Origin: Knoellia sp031844405
GTDB taxonomy: Bacteria > Actinomycetota > Actinomycetes > Actinomycetales > Dermatophilaceae
Length of the DNA: 64,000 bases
Reading direction: 5' to 3'
Assembly (NCBI GenBank): GCA_031844405.1
Contig: JAUZVC010000002.1
Location: 496,001 to 560,000, forward strand
The notes beneath the pieces are model-generated. The model worked only from the letters and a program-made list of their open reading frames with translations, had not been told where the DNA came from and did not search any database. Both the position numbers and the translations under genes were made by a program. Shown here in pieces: positions 1 to 8,297 of this stretch; positions within the stretch are counted from its first letter, which is position 1, and every line of letters begins with the position of its first letter.

Positions 1-1
1 G

Positions 2-1816
2 CCGGACCTGCTCGGCCACGCCGCCAAGACGAACGACGACTTCTTCGCCTTCGGGGAGGTCTACGACGGCAACCCGGCGGTCATGTCGGAGTACACGACC
101 CGCGGCAAGCTCCAGGCCACCCTCGACTTCGGTTTCCAGCAGCAGGGCGTCGACTTCGCCAAGGGCAAGCCCGCGAACGTTCTCGCCGACTTCTTCGGCA
201 AGGACGACTGGTACACCGACGCGGACAGCAACGCCTACCAGCTGCCGACGTTCCTCGGGAACCACGACATGGGACGTGCGGCGATGTTCCTCAAGGACTC
301 CAGCGCCAACGAGGCCGAGCACCTGGCTCGCGTGAAGTTCGCGCAGTCGCTCATGTTCGCGACCCGCGGCAACCCGGTCACCTACTACGGCGACGAGCAG
401 GGCTTCATCGGCACCGGCGGCGACCAGCTCGCCCGCGAGGACATGTTCGCGAGCAAGGTCGACATCTACAACACCGAGGACGTGCTCGCCGGACCCGAGG
501 GCTCGCGCGACCGCTACGCGACGACGCACCCGCTCTACGAGCACCTGCGGGACCTGTCCGCCAAGCGCGCCAAGCACCCCGCGCTCGCGGACGGTGCCCA
601 GGTCCAGCGCTACGCCGCCGACGGCGCGGGCATCTTCGCGGTCTCGCGCATCGACGCGGGCCAGAAGGTCGAGTACGTCGTCGCTGCCAACAACGCGAAG
701 ACCGCCTCGAAGGCGACCTTCCCGACGTGGAGCAAGGGCAAGGGCGTCGTCTTCACCCCGGTCTCCGGCACCGACACCGCGGTCAAGCCCGCCGCCGACG
801 GCAAGGTCTCGGTCACCGTCCCGCCGCTCACCGTGAGCGTCTGGCGGGCCAACAAGCCGATCTCCACGACCGGTGCCGCCCCGACGGTCTCGCTCTCGAC
901 CGGCGCGGCCCACACGGTGGCCGACCGCGCCGAGATCGCGGCGGACGTCACGGCGAGCACCTTCGGGCAGACGACATTCCTCTACCGCCCGGTCGGCACG
1001 ACGACGTGGCGTCCGATCGGCACCGACGACAACGCTCCCTTCCGCGTCTTCCACGACGTCTCCGGTATGCCGTTGGGCTCGGTCCTCGAGTACCGCGCCG
1101 TCGTGCGCGACGCCGCCGGCCGGGTCGCGGCCAGCGGCTCGTGGGCCTCGGTCGTGGCGCCGAAGAAGGGCGGCTCCACCGAGGGCGAGATCGGCGACCG
1201 CCCGGCGACCCAGCCGAGCACGGTCGGCGTCCCCGGCACGCACAACTCCGAGATGGGTTGCCCGAAGGACTGGGACGAGACGTGCGACGCGTCGCAGCTC
1301 ACGTTCGACGCCAACGACGGCATCTGGAAGAAGGCGTTCACGATCACGCCGGGCCCGTACTCCTACAAGGCCGCGCTCAACAAGGCGTGGACGGAGAACT
1401 ACGGCGACAAGGGTGAGCGCGACGGTGCCAACATCTCCTACGAGACCGATGGGTCGGTGACGTTCTTCTACGACCCGACGACGCACTGGGCCACCTCGGA
1501 CGAGCAGACCGAGATCATCACCGCACCGGGCACCTTCCAGAGTGAGCTCGGGTGCGCCGAGGACTGGAGCCCGGCGTGCATGCGCCCGTGGCTGCAGGAC
1601 AAGGACGGTGACGGCGTCTTCACCTGGGCCACGACGAAGATCCCGGCCGGAACGTGGGAGTTCAAGATCGCCCACGACCGGTCGTGGACCGAGAGCTACG
1701 GCTCCGGCGGTTCGCCGAGCGGCGGCAACATCACGGTCACGGTGCCGAGCGACGGGGCGAGGACGAACTTCGTCTACGACTCGGCGACGCACCTCACGAC
1801 GGTGACGAGCTCGTAG
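2..1816 (+). CDS. Secreted alpha-amylase/pullulanase-type GH13 enzyme with two C-terminal X25-like modules, 5' end outside window
   Basis: The reading frame enters from the left edge; 604 residues are visible. The GH13 core is recognisable from FAFGEV (region III, general acid/base Glu) near residue 16 and LPTFLGNHDMGR (region IV with the transition-state Asp) near residue 80, followed by YYGDEQG. A beta-rich stretch (about residues 270-400) leads to two tandem copies of a module beginning GTHNSEMGC (about 409) and GTFQSELGC (about 508), each with paired Cys and an ENYG or ESYG signature. These resemble the X25 modules found in bacterial pullulanases and amylopullulanases, which bind or position alpha-glucans. 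The enzyme is presumably exported and cleaves starch-like glucans; malQ lies 30 kb away. Exact specificity (amylase versus pullulanase) cannot be told because the N-terminus is missing. Confidence 0.88.
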   Translation, partial: PDLLGHAAKTNDDFFAFGEVYDGNPAVMSEYTTRGKLQATLDFGFQQQGVDFAKGKPANVLADFFGKDDWYTDADSNAYQLPTFLGNHDMGRAAMFLKDSSANEAEHLARVKFAQSLMFATRGNPVTYYGDEQGFIGTGGDQLAREDMFASKVDIYNTEDVLAGPEGSRDRYATTHPLYEHLRDLSAKRAKHPALADGAQVQRYAADGAGIFAVSRIDAGQKVEYVVAANNAKTASKATFPTWSKGKGVVFTPVSGTDTAVKPAADGKVSVTVPPLTVSVWRANKPISTTGAAPTVSLSTGAAHTVADRAEIAADVTASTFGQTTFLYRPVGTTTWRPIGTDDNAPFRVFHDVSGMPLGSVLEYRAVVRDAAGRVAASGSWASVVAPKKGGSTEGEIGDRPATQPSTVGVPGTHNSEMGCPKDWDETCDASQLTFDANDGIWKKAFTITPGPYSYKAALNKAWTENYGDKGERDGANISYETDGSVTFFYDPTTHWATSDEQTEIITAPGTFQSELGCAEDWSPACMRPWLQDKDGDGVFTWATTKIPAGTWEFKIAHDRSWTESYGSGGSPSGGNITVTVPSDGARTNFVYDSATHLTTVTSS

Positions 1817-1835
1817 CTCTCAGCCGCCACAGGTA

Positions 1836-1912
1836 CGACTTATTGCCCTTTTGCGCCGCGTTCAGCGATCGGCCCACGTTCACGAGGACGTGCGCAAAAG
1901 GGCAATAAGTCG
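1836..1912. repeat. Long inverted repeat A between convergent genes
   Basis: Perfect 21-bp arms at 1836-1856 and 1892-1912 enclose a 35-nt loop. The outer tip reads CGACTTATTGCC, then CTTTTGCGC on the left arm. The arms are strikingly AT-rich for this genome. It begins 19 bp after the GH13 stop and precedes the end of the minus-strand reductase, so it may end transcription from both sides. The same 12-bp tip recurs at 63780-63791 in inverted repeat B. Confidence 0.85.
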
Positions 1913-1949
1913 GATCCGGCAGGGAGCTGCGGCGGCGGGCGGCGTTCGC

Positions 1950-2543
1950 TCAGGCGGGGTGGACGGCATACCGGAGGCGGACGAGGTCCGAGCCCTCCCA
2001 GCGGTGCACGTCGAGCAGGCGGAAGCGCGCCGGTGCCGCGCCTTCGAAAGCCGGGACGCCGTCCGTGCCGACGACGCCCGGACCGAAGAGCAGGTGGAGC
2101 TCGTCGACGAGCCCGTGGGCGAGCAGGTCGTTCCACAGGACGTGGCTACCGAAGACGACGACGTCACCCCCGCCCTCCTCCTCGCGCATCGCCCGGACGA
2201 CCTCGTGCGCCTGGGCCCGGGAGACGACGCGCGTCGTCGCGGACCACGGCTCGGTGTCCTCGGCCGTGAGCGTGTCGGAGACGACGACCTTGTCGACGCT
2301 CCAGTTGAGGCGGGAGATCTCGCGCTCGAGCTCGGGCTGCTCCGGGTCGTCGCGGACCTCCGGCCAGTAGTCGCGGAAACCCTCGAACGTGGTCCGTCCG
2401 AGGAGGACCGTGCCGGCGGTGCGCAGGAGCTCGACGTTGTTGTCGCTGAACCCGTCGTCGAAGGGCATGACCATGACGTCCCCGCCCGGGCCGGTGAAGC
2501 GTCCGTCGAGGGAGAGGATCTCGCTGACGACGACCTTGCGCAT
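1950..2543 (-). CDS. Dihydrofolate reductase-family (RibD C-terminal-like) protein
   Basis: 197 residues, the usual size for the stand-alone DHFR/RibD-C family found in many actinobacteria. It opens MRKVVVSEILSLDGRFTGPGG, typical of this family's first strand and substrate loop, contains VLLGRTTFEGF (nucleotide-binding segment) and ends in the DELHLLFGPGVVG strand shared with RibD C-terminal domains. Such proteins bind NADPH and reduce small pterin or flavin-precursor-like substrates, but the physiological substrate is unknown; it is not the essential folA type. An SD-like GGGAG lies upstream of the ATG. Single gene, convergent with the amylase, separated from the MFS gene by 70 bp containing one octamer copy (2568). 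Confidence 0.85.
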   Translation of the reverse strand: MRKVVVSEILSLDGRFTGPGGDVMVMPFDDGFSDNNVELLRTAGTVLLGRTTFEGFRDYWPEVRDDPEQPELEREISRLNWSVDKVVVSDTLTAEDTEPWSATTRVVSRAQAHEVVRAMREEEGGGDVVVFGSHVLWNDLLAHGLVDELHLLFGPGVVGTDGVPAFEGAAPARFRLLDVHRWEGSDLVRLRYAVHPA

Positions 2544-2613
2544 GACGTGCTCCCTTGTTCGCTGTCGGTATGCCGTCCGGTCGCCCGTGTGCCGGGCTCA
2601 CCCGGGTGACGGG

Positions 2614-3900
2614 TCACCCGTGCGTCGGCGTGACCCCTGCATTCTCGACCTCGGCCGCCGTGCCTTCACGTCGACGGGCGGGAAGGAAGCAGACGAACCC
2701 GATCGTGCTGAGGACGCCGGCGACGACCATCGCCGTCGAGATCGAGGTCCGCGCGGCGAGGATGCCGAGGAGCGGGCCCACCGCCGCGCCACCGCCCTGC
2801 ATGACGAGAGAGCTCATCGAGAGCACCGTGGCACGGTTCCTCGACGACGCCTCCCGGTGCAGGAGGCTGACGTAGGCAGGGCTCGCCGCGCCGTGGAGCG
2901 TGTAGGTGAAGAGGTAGGCGGCGAGCAGCGCGACCGGCCCGAGCGCGAGGCCCATGACGACGACGCCGAGCCCGTTGACGACGCGGCCGACGATCGCGGC
3001 GCGCACGAGTCCGAGGCGGTCGGCCAGCCAGCCGCCGAGCCAGGACCCGAACGAGAAGAGCGCCCAGCCGCCGGCGGCCGCCGGTCCCATCCAGACGCCG
3101 GCCTCGACCTCCGAGCCCAGGAGCTCGGCGAGGCGGAGTGGCATGAGGGTCTCGTAGGCCATCATCCCGGTCACCCAGAAGAGCTCGACGAGGACGAGGT
3201 AGCGCAGGACGACGTTGGAACCGAGCATCCTCAGCCCGTCGCGGATGACGCCGGGCGTCTCGCGCACCGACGACCCGAGGCGGCTGCGGAGGTGTCCCTC
3301 GCTGCGCGGGGTCTCCGAGAGCAGCACGAGGGTGGCGACGAGGTGGACGACGCACAGTGCGACGAAGACCTGGATCGGCAGGAGCAGCGCGCTCGAGTCC
3401 TCGAACGGGTGCCACGCGACGAGCGCGCCGGAGACGAGGGCGCCGCCGCCCATTCCCACACCCACGAGGACGCCCTGGATGGACATGGCCTTGTGGACGT
3501 CGGCCCCGGGCTCGCGCTCGTGGACCGTGTCGACGTACCACGCCTCGAGGGGGCCGGAGTCGAGCGCGCGGTAGACACCCATGAGCCCGGCGGCGAGGGC
3601 GAAGGCCCAGAACGACTGCGCGAAGAGGTAGGCCACGCCCGCGACGATGTTGACGACGCCCGCTGCGAGGAGCACCGGCTTGCGGCCGAGCACGTCGGCG
3701 AAGCCGCTCGTCGGCATCTCGAGCAGGAGGACCATGACCCCCTGCGCGGTCATGTAGAGGGTGATCTCCTCGATGGAAAGCCCGCGCTCGCGGGCGACGA
3801 GGGTGAAGATGCCGACGACGAAGCCGACGGGGAGCCAGCGCGTCGTCGACAGGAGGTAGAAGACGCGGCGGGCGGCGGTGGGGGAGAGCGTCGTCGTCAT
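2614..3900 (-). CDS. MFS transporter
   Basis: 428 residues with about 12 hydrophobic segments. The first loop carries GFADVLGRKPVLLAAG, the classic MFS motif A (G-x-x-x-D-x-x-G-R-K) after the second membrane span, and the C-terminal half shows a related LADRLGLVRAAIVGR. The start overlaps the stop of the ArsR-type gene by 4 nt (ATGA), so the two are translated together and the regulator very likely controls the transporter. The substrate cannot be read from the sequence; a drug or metabolite exporter is usual for ArsR/MFS pairs. Confidence 0.85.
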   Translation of the reverse strand: MTTTLSPTAARRVFYLLSTTRWLPVGFVVGIFTLVARERGLSIEEITLYMTAQGVMVLLLEMPTSGFADVLGRKPVLLAAGVVNIVAGVAYLFAQSFWAFALAAGLMGVYRALDSGPLEAWYVDTVHEREPGADVHKAMSIQGVLVGVGMGGGALVSGALVAWHPFEDSSALLLPIQVFVALCVVHLVATLVLLSETPRSEGHLRSRLGSSVRETPGVIRDGLRMLGSNVVLRYLVLVELFWVTGMMAYETLMPLRLAELLGSEVEAGVWMGPAAAGGWALFSFGSWLGGWLADRLGLVRAAIVGRVVNGLGVVVMGLALGPVALLAAYLFTYTLHGAASPAYVSLLHREASSRNRATVLSMSSLVMQGGGAAVGPLLGILAARTSISTAMVVAGVLSTIGFVCFLPARRREGTAAEVENAGVTPTHG

Positions 3901-4508
3901 GCCTCCGCACCTCGGGGGATGCGGTCGAGGTCGAGCGGATAGGTGACGCTGTAGACGGCGAGCCGGCGGGCGGCGGGGTTGCCCTGGCCGACGCGACGGT
4001 AGCGGGCGATGACCTCCTCGATCTCGGCCTTCATCTCCTCGAGCTGGGCCGGGGTGGCGATGACGTAGGAGTCGTTCATGCCCGCGGCGTCACGCCAGGC
4101 GGCCGGCCAGGCGGCCTCGACGTCGAGCCACTTCTCGAACTGCTCGGCGAAGTGACGGGTGTAGTCGCGCACGAGCCAGTTGAGCGCAGTCTCGGAGTCC
4201 TCGTCGCCGGCGAAGTCGCTCGGCTCGAACTGGTGGCTCTCGGTGGCCGCGCGCCAGAGCCGGCGCTTGCCCTCGCCCTCGCCGGTGTCGGCGACGAGGC
4301 CGACCGACTCGAGCTTGCGGAGGTGGTAGCTCGTGGCACCGGAGTTGGTGCCGAGCGCGGTCGCGAGGTCGGTCGCGGTGGCGGGGCCGCCCCGGCGCAG
4401 CGTCGAGAGCAGGCGGGAGCGCAGAGGGTGCGCGAGCACCTTGAGCGACGTCGCGTCGAGGCGGATGGCGGTCAGGCCCCCGTCAGCCTGCGGGGAGGTG
4501 GAGGTCAT
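3897..4508 (-). CDS. ArsR-family winged-helix transcriptional regulator
   Basis: 203 residues from the ATG at 4508. The N-terminal half holds the winged helix: LKVLAHPLRSRLLSTL then ATDLATALGTNSGATSYHLRKLESVGLV, the ArsR HTH pattern. No CxC metal site is seen, so it probably senses an organic ligand or acts with its C-terminal helical domain. An in-frame ATG 12 codons upstream (4544) exists, but it lies inside the four-repeat operator array, so I prefer 4508. First gene of a two-gene operon with the MFS transporter; likely autoregulated through the repeats at 4512-4563. Confidence 0.85.
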   Translation of the reverse strand: MTSTSPQADGGLTAIRLDATSLKVLAHPLRSRLLSTLRRGGPATATDLATALGTNSGATSYHLRKLESVGLVADTGEGEGKRRLWRAATESHQFEPSDFAGDEDSETALNWLVRDYTRHFAEQFEKWLDVEAAWPAAWRDAAGMNDSYVIATPAQLEEMKAEIEEVIARYRRVGQGNPAARRLAVYSVTYPLDLDRIPRGAEA

Positions 4509-4511
4509 GCG

Positions 4512-4563
4512 TGCACAATACCTCTGCACACTCTGTTTGCACAACTCTTGTGCACCCTCGGTT
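4512..4563 (-). promoter_or_regulatory. Four 13-bp direct repeats upstream of the ArsR/MFS operon
   Basis: TGCACA starts at 4512, 4525 and 4538 and TGCACC at 4551, an exact 13-bp spacing. The units are TGCACAATACCTC, TGCACACTCTGTT, TGCACAACTCTTG and TGCACCCTCGGTT. The array begins 3 bp upstream of the regulator's ATG, where a repressor would sit over the transcription start. The palindromic GTGCAC forms at both ends (4511 and 4550). Likely the binding array of the adjacent ArsR-type regulator. Confidence 0.7.
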
Positions 4564-4616
4564 CGCAGCGGTGTTTGCGCAGGTCAGGTGCCGTCTCCGG
4601 CGGTCGTCGGGGGGAT

Positions 4617-4645
4617 TTGGGTGCGGACGGACTTCTCCGTAAACT
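4617..4645 (+). promoter_or_regulatory. Probable rplM-rpsI promoter
   Basis: TTGGGT (4617-4622), a 17-bp spacer and TAAACT (4640-4645) fit an actinobacterial sigma-70-type promoter. Transcription would begin near 4652 and leave a leader of about 140 nt before the GTG start of rplM. The leader contains one octamer copy (4713) and short GC-rich complementarity but no leader structure I recognise. Confidence 0.5.
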
Positions 4646-4792
4646 TGAGGACTGTTGTGCCGTGCGCCCTTTCCGGGGTGGCCCGAGAGGTGGAACCCCT
4701 GGCGGGAGCACACGGCATACCCCTGAGGTTGTCGACTCGACTCGAGCGAGACCGCAGGCTTCCCGATCCGACACACACGTTAGGCAACAACC

Positions 4793-5236
4793 GTGCGTAC
4801 CTTCTCCCCGAAGCCGGGCGACATCACGCGGCAGTGGCACGTCATCGACGCCACTGACGTCGTGCTCGGTCGTCTCGCGAGCCAGGCCGCGACGCTCCTG
4901 CGCGGCAAGCACAAGACGACCTTCGCCCCCCACATGGACATGGGCGACTTCGTCATCATCATCAACGCCGACAAGGTCGCCCTCACGGGCGCCAAGGCGG
5001 AGCAGAAGAAGGCCTACCGCCACTCGGGCTTCCCGGGCGGTCTCAAGAGCCGCAGCTACGTCGAGATGCTCGACAAGTTCCCCGAGAAGGCCGTCGAGAA
5101 GGCCATCCGCGGCATGCTTCCCCGCACCTCGCTCGGTCGTCAGCAGCTGACCAAGCTCAAGGTCTACTCCGGCTCCGAGCACCCCCACGCTGCCCAGCAG
5201 CCCAAGCCCTTCGAGATCACCCAGGTGGCCCAGTGA
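4793..5236 (+). CDS. rplM: 50S ribosomal protein L13
   Basis: 147 residues, the normal size. It has the family core WHVIDATDVVLGRLASQAATLLRGKHK and the signature GFPGGLKSRSY plus the C-terminal LKVYSGSEHPHAAQQP. L13 is an early-assembly protein of the large subunit. The start is a GTG giving MRTFSPKPGD, the standard actinobacterial N-terminus. The stop codon overlaps the ATG of rpsI (TGATG), so the two ribosomal proteins are translationally coupled, and glmM follows in the same direction, a conserved actinobacterial arrangement. Confidence 0.97.
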   Translation: MRTFSPKPGDITRQWHVIDATDVVLGRLASQAATLLRGKHKTTFAPHMDMGDFVIIINADKVALTGAKAEQKKAYRHSGFPGGLKSRSYVEMLDKFPEKAVEKAIRGMLPRTSLGRQQLTKLKVYSGSEHPHAAQQPKPFEITQVAQ

Positions 5237-5760
5237 TGACCGAGAACACCAGCATCGACCAGGTCGACGAGTTCGGCACGGACGCCGACGACCAGGAGAT
5301 CACCGAGTTCACCTCGGAGACCTCGGCCGACGCCACGGTCGGCGGCGAGCCGGCCCGTCGTCCCTCCGCCTCCGCCCCGGGTGCCGCCACGGGTCGCCGC
5401 AAGCAGGCCGTGGCCCGCGTGCGCATCGTCCCCGGCACCGGTGAGTGGAAGATCAACGGCCGCACCCTCGAGGCCTACTTCCCCAACAAGGTGCACCAGC
5501 AGATCGTCAACGAGCCGCTCAAGGTCCTCGAGCTCGACGGCGCCTACGACGTGCTCGTGCGCGTCCACGGCGGTGGCCCCTCGGGCCAGGCCGGTGCCGT
5601 CCGCCTCGGTGTCGCCCGCTCGCTCAACGGCGTCGACGAGGAGCTGAACCGCCCGGCGCTCAAGAAGGCCGGCTTCCTCACCCGTGACGCCCGCGTTCCC
5701 GAGCGCAAGAAGGCCGGTCTCAAGAAGGCCCGCAAGGCGCCCCAGTACAGCAAGCGCTGA
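5236..5760 (+). CDS. rpsI: 30S ribosomal protein S9
   Basis: 174 residues. The conserved core begins at GRRKQAVARVRIVPGTGEW and ends in the diagnostic positively charged tail KAPQYSKR that reaches the P-site tRNA. About 50 acidic, low-complexity N-terminal residues precede the core, an extension common in actinobacterial S9. The ATG at 5236 shares its A with the rplM stop codon; a GTG 3 nt upstream is less likely. A strong hairpin follows the gene. Confidence 0.97.
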   Translation: MTENTSIDQVDEFGTDADDQEITEFTSETSADATVGGEPARRPSASAPGAATGRRKQAVARVRIVPGTGEWKINGRTLEAYFPNKVHQQIVNEPLKVLELDGAYDVLVRVHGGGPSGQAGAVRLGVARSLNGVDEELNRPALKKAGFLTRDARVPERKKAGLKKARKAPQYSKR

Positions 5761-5801
5761 TCCCGCCGGCGCGGTCTCATCCGCGCCGTCGGCGGCAGAC
5801 G

Positions 5802-5835
5802 ACACGCCGCGTACCCCTTCGGGTGCGCGGCGTGT
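5802..5835 (+). terminator. Terminator after rpsI
   Basis: 15-nt arms (5802-5816 and 5821-5835) pair with one mismatch around a CTTC loop, forming a stable C(UUCG)G-type hairpin. No clear T run follows, as is usual in actinobacteria. An octamer copy lies 24 bp downstream (5860). Confidence 0.75.
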
Positions 5836-5960
5836 TCTCTGCTCGGGACCACTTTCCCCGTATGCCGTCCGCTCAGCTACGGGGGTAGGTTGTCTCGTCG
5901 GCTCCTTGCGGGGCCGGCACCACGCACCACCTGTGAACCGACGAAAGGCACGGCACACGC

Positions 5961-7307
5961 ATGGCACGACTGTTCGGGACCGACGGCGTCCGGGGGCTCG
6001 CCAACGTCGACATCACCGCCGACCTCGCGCTGCAGCTCGCCGTGTCGGCCGCCCACGTGCTCGGCCGCGAGGCCCGCGAGTCGGGCCGCAAGCCCAAGGC
6101 CGTCGTGGGCCGCGACCCGCGCGCCTCGGGTGAGTTCCTCGGTGCGGCCGTCGTCGCCGGGCTCGCGTCCGCCGGGGTCGACGTCCACAACGTCGGCGTG
6201 CTGCCGACGCCCGCCGTGGCGTTCCTCACGGCCGACATGGACGCCCACTTCGGCGTCATGCTCTCCGCCTCCCACAACGCCATGCCCGACAACGGGATCA
6301 AGTTCTTCGCCTCCGGCGGTCACAAGCTGCCCGACGCGGTGGAGGACGAGATCGAGGCGGGTCTCGGCAAGGAATGGGAGCGGCCCACGGGCGCCCAGGT
6401 CGGACGGGTCCTCCAGAACCGTGCCGGCCAGGCGCGCTACGTCGCCCACCTGCTGGAGGCCCTTCCCAACCGGCTCGACGGCCTCACCGTCGTCATCGAC
6501 GGCGCCCACGGGGCCGCCTCGTCGGTCTCGCCCGAGGTCTTCCGCCTCGCCGGCGCCGACGTCATCGAGATCGGCACCGAGCCGGACGGGCTCAACATCA
6601 ACGACGGCTACGGCTCGACCCACCTCGACCACCTCAAGGCGGCCGTCGTCCGCAAGGGGGCCGACATCGGCATCGCGCACGACGGTGACGCCGACCGGTG
6701 CCTCGCCGTCGACGCCGAGGGCAACGAGATCGACGGCGACCAGATCATGGGCATCCTCGCAGTCGACATGAAGTCGCGGGGCGCGCTGCACGACGACACC
6801 CTCGTCGCCACGGTCATGAGCAACCTCGGCCTCCTCCAGGCGATGGAGCGCGAGGGCATCAAGGTCAAGCAGACCGGCGTCGGCGACCGCTACGTCCTCG
6901 AGGAGATGCGGTCCTCGAACCACACGCTGGGTGGCGAGCAGTCCGGCCACGTCATCCTCCTGGAGCACGGCACGACCGGCGACGGCGTCCTCACCGGCCT
7001 CATGCTCGCTGCCCGCATGGTCGCCACCGGCAAGACCATCGCCGAGCTCGGCACGGTCATGACGCGGTTGCCGCAGGTCCTCGTCAACGTCAAGGGCGTC
7101 GACAAGGCCCGCGTCGAGACCGACGAGCACGTGCAGGCGGCCGTGGCCGAGGCCGGGCGCGAGCTCGACGGCTCGGGGCGGGTGCTGCTGCGCAAGTCCG
7201 GCACCGAGCCGGTCGTGCGCGTCATGGTCGAGGCCGCGACGGCCGACCACGCCCAGGTCGTCGCCGACCGCCTCGTGACGGTCGTCAAGGAGCGCCTCAC
7301 CCTCTGA
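5961..7307 (+). CDS. glmM: Phosphoglucosamine mutase
   Basis: 448 residues, full length. It converts glucosamine-6-phosphate to glucosamine-1-phosphate for UDP-GlcNAc and peptidoglycan. The N-terminus MARLFGTDGVRG is diagnostic. The phosphoserine loop SASHN has Ser at residue 104, the Mg-binding loop DGDADR is at 241-246, the sugar-binding GGEQSGH near residue 325 and the phosphate-binding RKSGTEPVVRVM near 413. GAAAGG upstream is a plausible ribosome site. It follows rplM-rpsI after a terminator, so it probably has its own promoter in the 125-bp gap. Confidence 0.96.
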   Translation: MARLFGTDGVRGLANVDITADLALQLAVSAAHVLGREARESGRKPKAVVGRDPRASGEFLGAAVVAGLASAGVDVHNVGVLPTPAVAFLTADMDAHFGVMLSASHNAMPDNGIKFFASGGHKLPDAVEDEIEAGLGKEWERPTGAQVGRVLQNRAGQARYVAHLLEALPNRLDGLTVVIDGAHGAASSVSPEVFRLAGADVIEIGTEPDGLNINDGYGSTHLDHLKAAVVRKGADIGIAHDGDADRCLAVDAEGNEIDGDQIMGILAVDMKSRGALHDDTLVATVMSNLGLLQAMEREGIKVKQTGVGDRYVLEEMRSSNHTLGGEQSGHVILLEHGTTGDGVLTGLMLAARMVATGKTIAELGTVMTRLPQVLVNVKGVDKARVETDEHVQAAVAEAGRELDGSGRVLLRKSGTEPVVRVMVEAATADHAQVVADRLVTVVKERLTL

Positions 7308-7339
7308 CCGCCGCCTCATCTTTTGCGCCAGGGGAGGAG

Positions 7340-7384
7340 ACCTTGAGGGTCCGGACGGAAATGTTCCGTCCGGACCCTCAAGGT
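7340..7384. terminator. Perfect 21-bp hairpin between convergent glmM and ABC genes
   Basis: Arms 7340-7360 and 7364-7384 are perfectly complementary around a 3-nt ATG loop. It sits in the 103-bp gap between the ends of glmM (plus) and the ABC ATPase (minus) and so can act in both directions. The stem, ACCTTGAGGGTCCGG at its base, is not GC-pure, unlike ordinary terminators here. Confidence 0.8.
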
Positions 7385-7410
7385 TTCCGCATGGGGAGCA
7401 CCAGCTGGGG

Positions 7411-8295
7411 TCAGCCGATGGCGCCGCCGCCGTAGTGGCCGTGGGTGTCGTGGGGCGGGACGGACCCGTTGCCGTTCGTGTCGTTCTCGTGGCGCCTGCT
7501 GTATGCCGCGTCCTCGGCTCCCGGGTCGACGTGCGTCGGGTCGAGCACGCGCTGGAGGAAGACGCGGGTGCGCTCCTCCTGCGGGTCGCCGATGACCTGG
7601 CTGGGGGCTCCCTCCTCGACGATGTTGCCGCCGTCCATGAAGATGACGCGGTCGGCGACCTCACGGGCGAAGGCCATCTCGTGGGTGACGACGAACATCG
7701 TCATGCCCTCGCTCGCGAGCCGTCGCATGACGGAGAGGACGTCACCGACGAGCTCGGGGTCGAGCGCCGAGGTCGGCTCGTCGAAGAGCATGAGCTGGGG
7801 GTCCATCGACAGCGCCCGGGCGATGGCCACGCGCTGCTGCTGACCACCTGAGAGCTGGGCGGGGTAGGCGTCGGCCTTGTCCGACAGCCCGACCTTCTCG
7901 AGGTTCTCGCGGGCCTTGGCCTGCGCCTCGGACTTGCTCCGCTTGAGCACCGTCGTCTGGGCGACGGTGCAGTTGTCGAGCACGGAGAGGTGGGGGAAGA
8001 GGTTGAACTGCTGGAAGACCATGCCCATGTTGCGGCGGATGGCGTCGATGTCGCAGTCCGGGTCGGTGACCTCGTCGCCGCCGACCTTGATCGAGCCGCT
8101 CGTCGGCTCCTCGAGGAGGTTGATGCAGCGCAGGAAGGTCGACTTGCCCGACCCCGACGGGCCGATGACGCAGACGACCTCGCCCTGGTGGATCGTCGTG
8201 TTGAGGCCCTGGAGGACGTGGTTGGACCCGAAGGACTTGTGCAGGTCGGTGACCTCGACGACGGGGGCGCCGGACCTGGTGCTGGAGGCGGTCAT
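7411..8295 (-). CDS. Polar amino-acid ABC transporter, ATP-binding subunit
   Basis: 294 residues. Walker A GPSGSGKS at 45-52, Q-loop FQQFNLFPHLSV, signature LSGGQ at 148-152 and Walker B LMLFDEP at 168-174 followed by THEM (H-loop) place it in the GlnQ/HisP subgroup. It energises uptake with the permease 2 nt upstream and the lipoprotein 92 bp further up. The start is the ATG at 8295; longer open frames upstream run through the permease and are artefacts. Unusual: about 35 extra residues after the normal C-terminus, rich in His, Asn and Gly (PPHDTHGHYGGG). Confidence 0.93.
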   Translation of the reverse strand: MTASSTRSGAPVVEVTDLHKSFGSNHVLQGLNTTIHQGEVVCVIGPSGSGKSTFLRCINLLEEPTSGSIKVGGDEVTDPDCDIDAIRRNMGMVFQQFNLFPHLSVLDNCTVAQTTVLKRSKSEAQAKARENLEKVGLSDKADAYPAQLSGGQQQRVAIARALSMDPQLMLFDEPTSALDPELVGDVLSVMRRLASEGMTMFVVTHEMAFAREVADRVIFMDGGNIVEEGAPSQVIGDPQEERTRVFLQRVLDPTHVDPGAEDAAYSRRHENDTNGNGSVPPHDTHGHYGGGAIG

Positions 8296-8297
8296 GC

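Noticed and set aside
4509..4544. Earlier ATG at 4544 as the start of the ArsR-type gene
   Set aside because: It would translate through the 13-bp repeat array and adds 12 unconserved residues with two cysteines.
4512..4563. Iterons of a replication origin
   Set aside because: No replication initiator gene nearby; the array fits an operator directly before a regulator gene.
5877..7664. 595-codon minus-strand frame opposite glmM
   Set aside because: Shadow of glmM; the predicted peptide is Asp/Val/Gly-rich repeats of no family and crosses a strong terminator.
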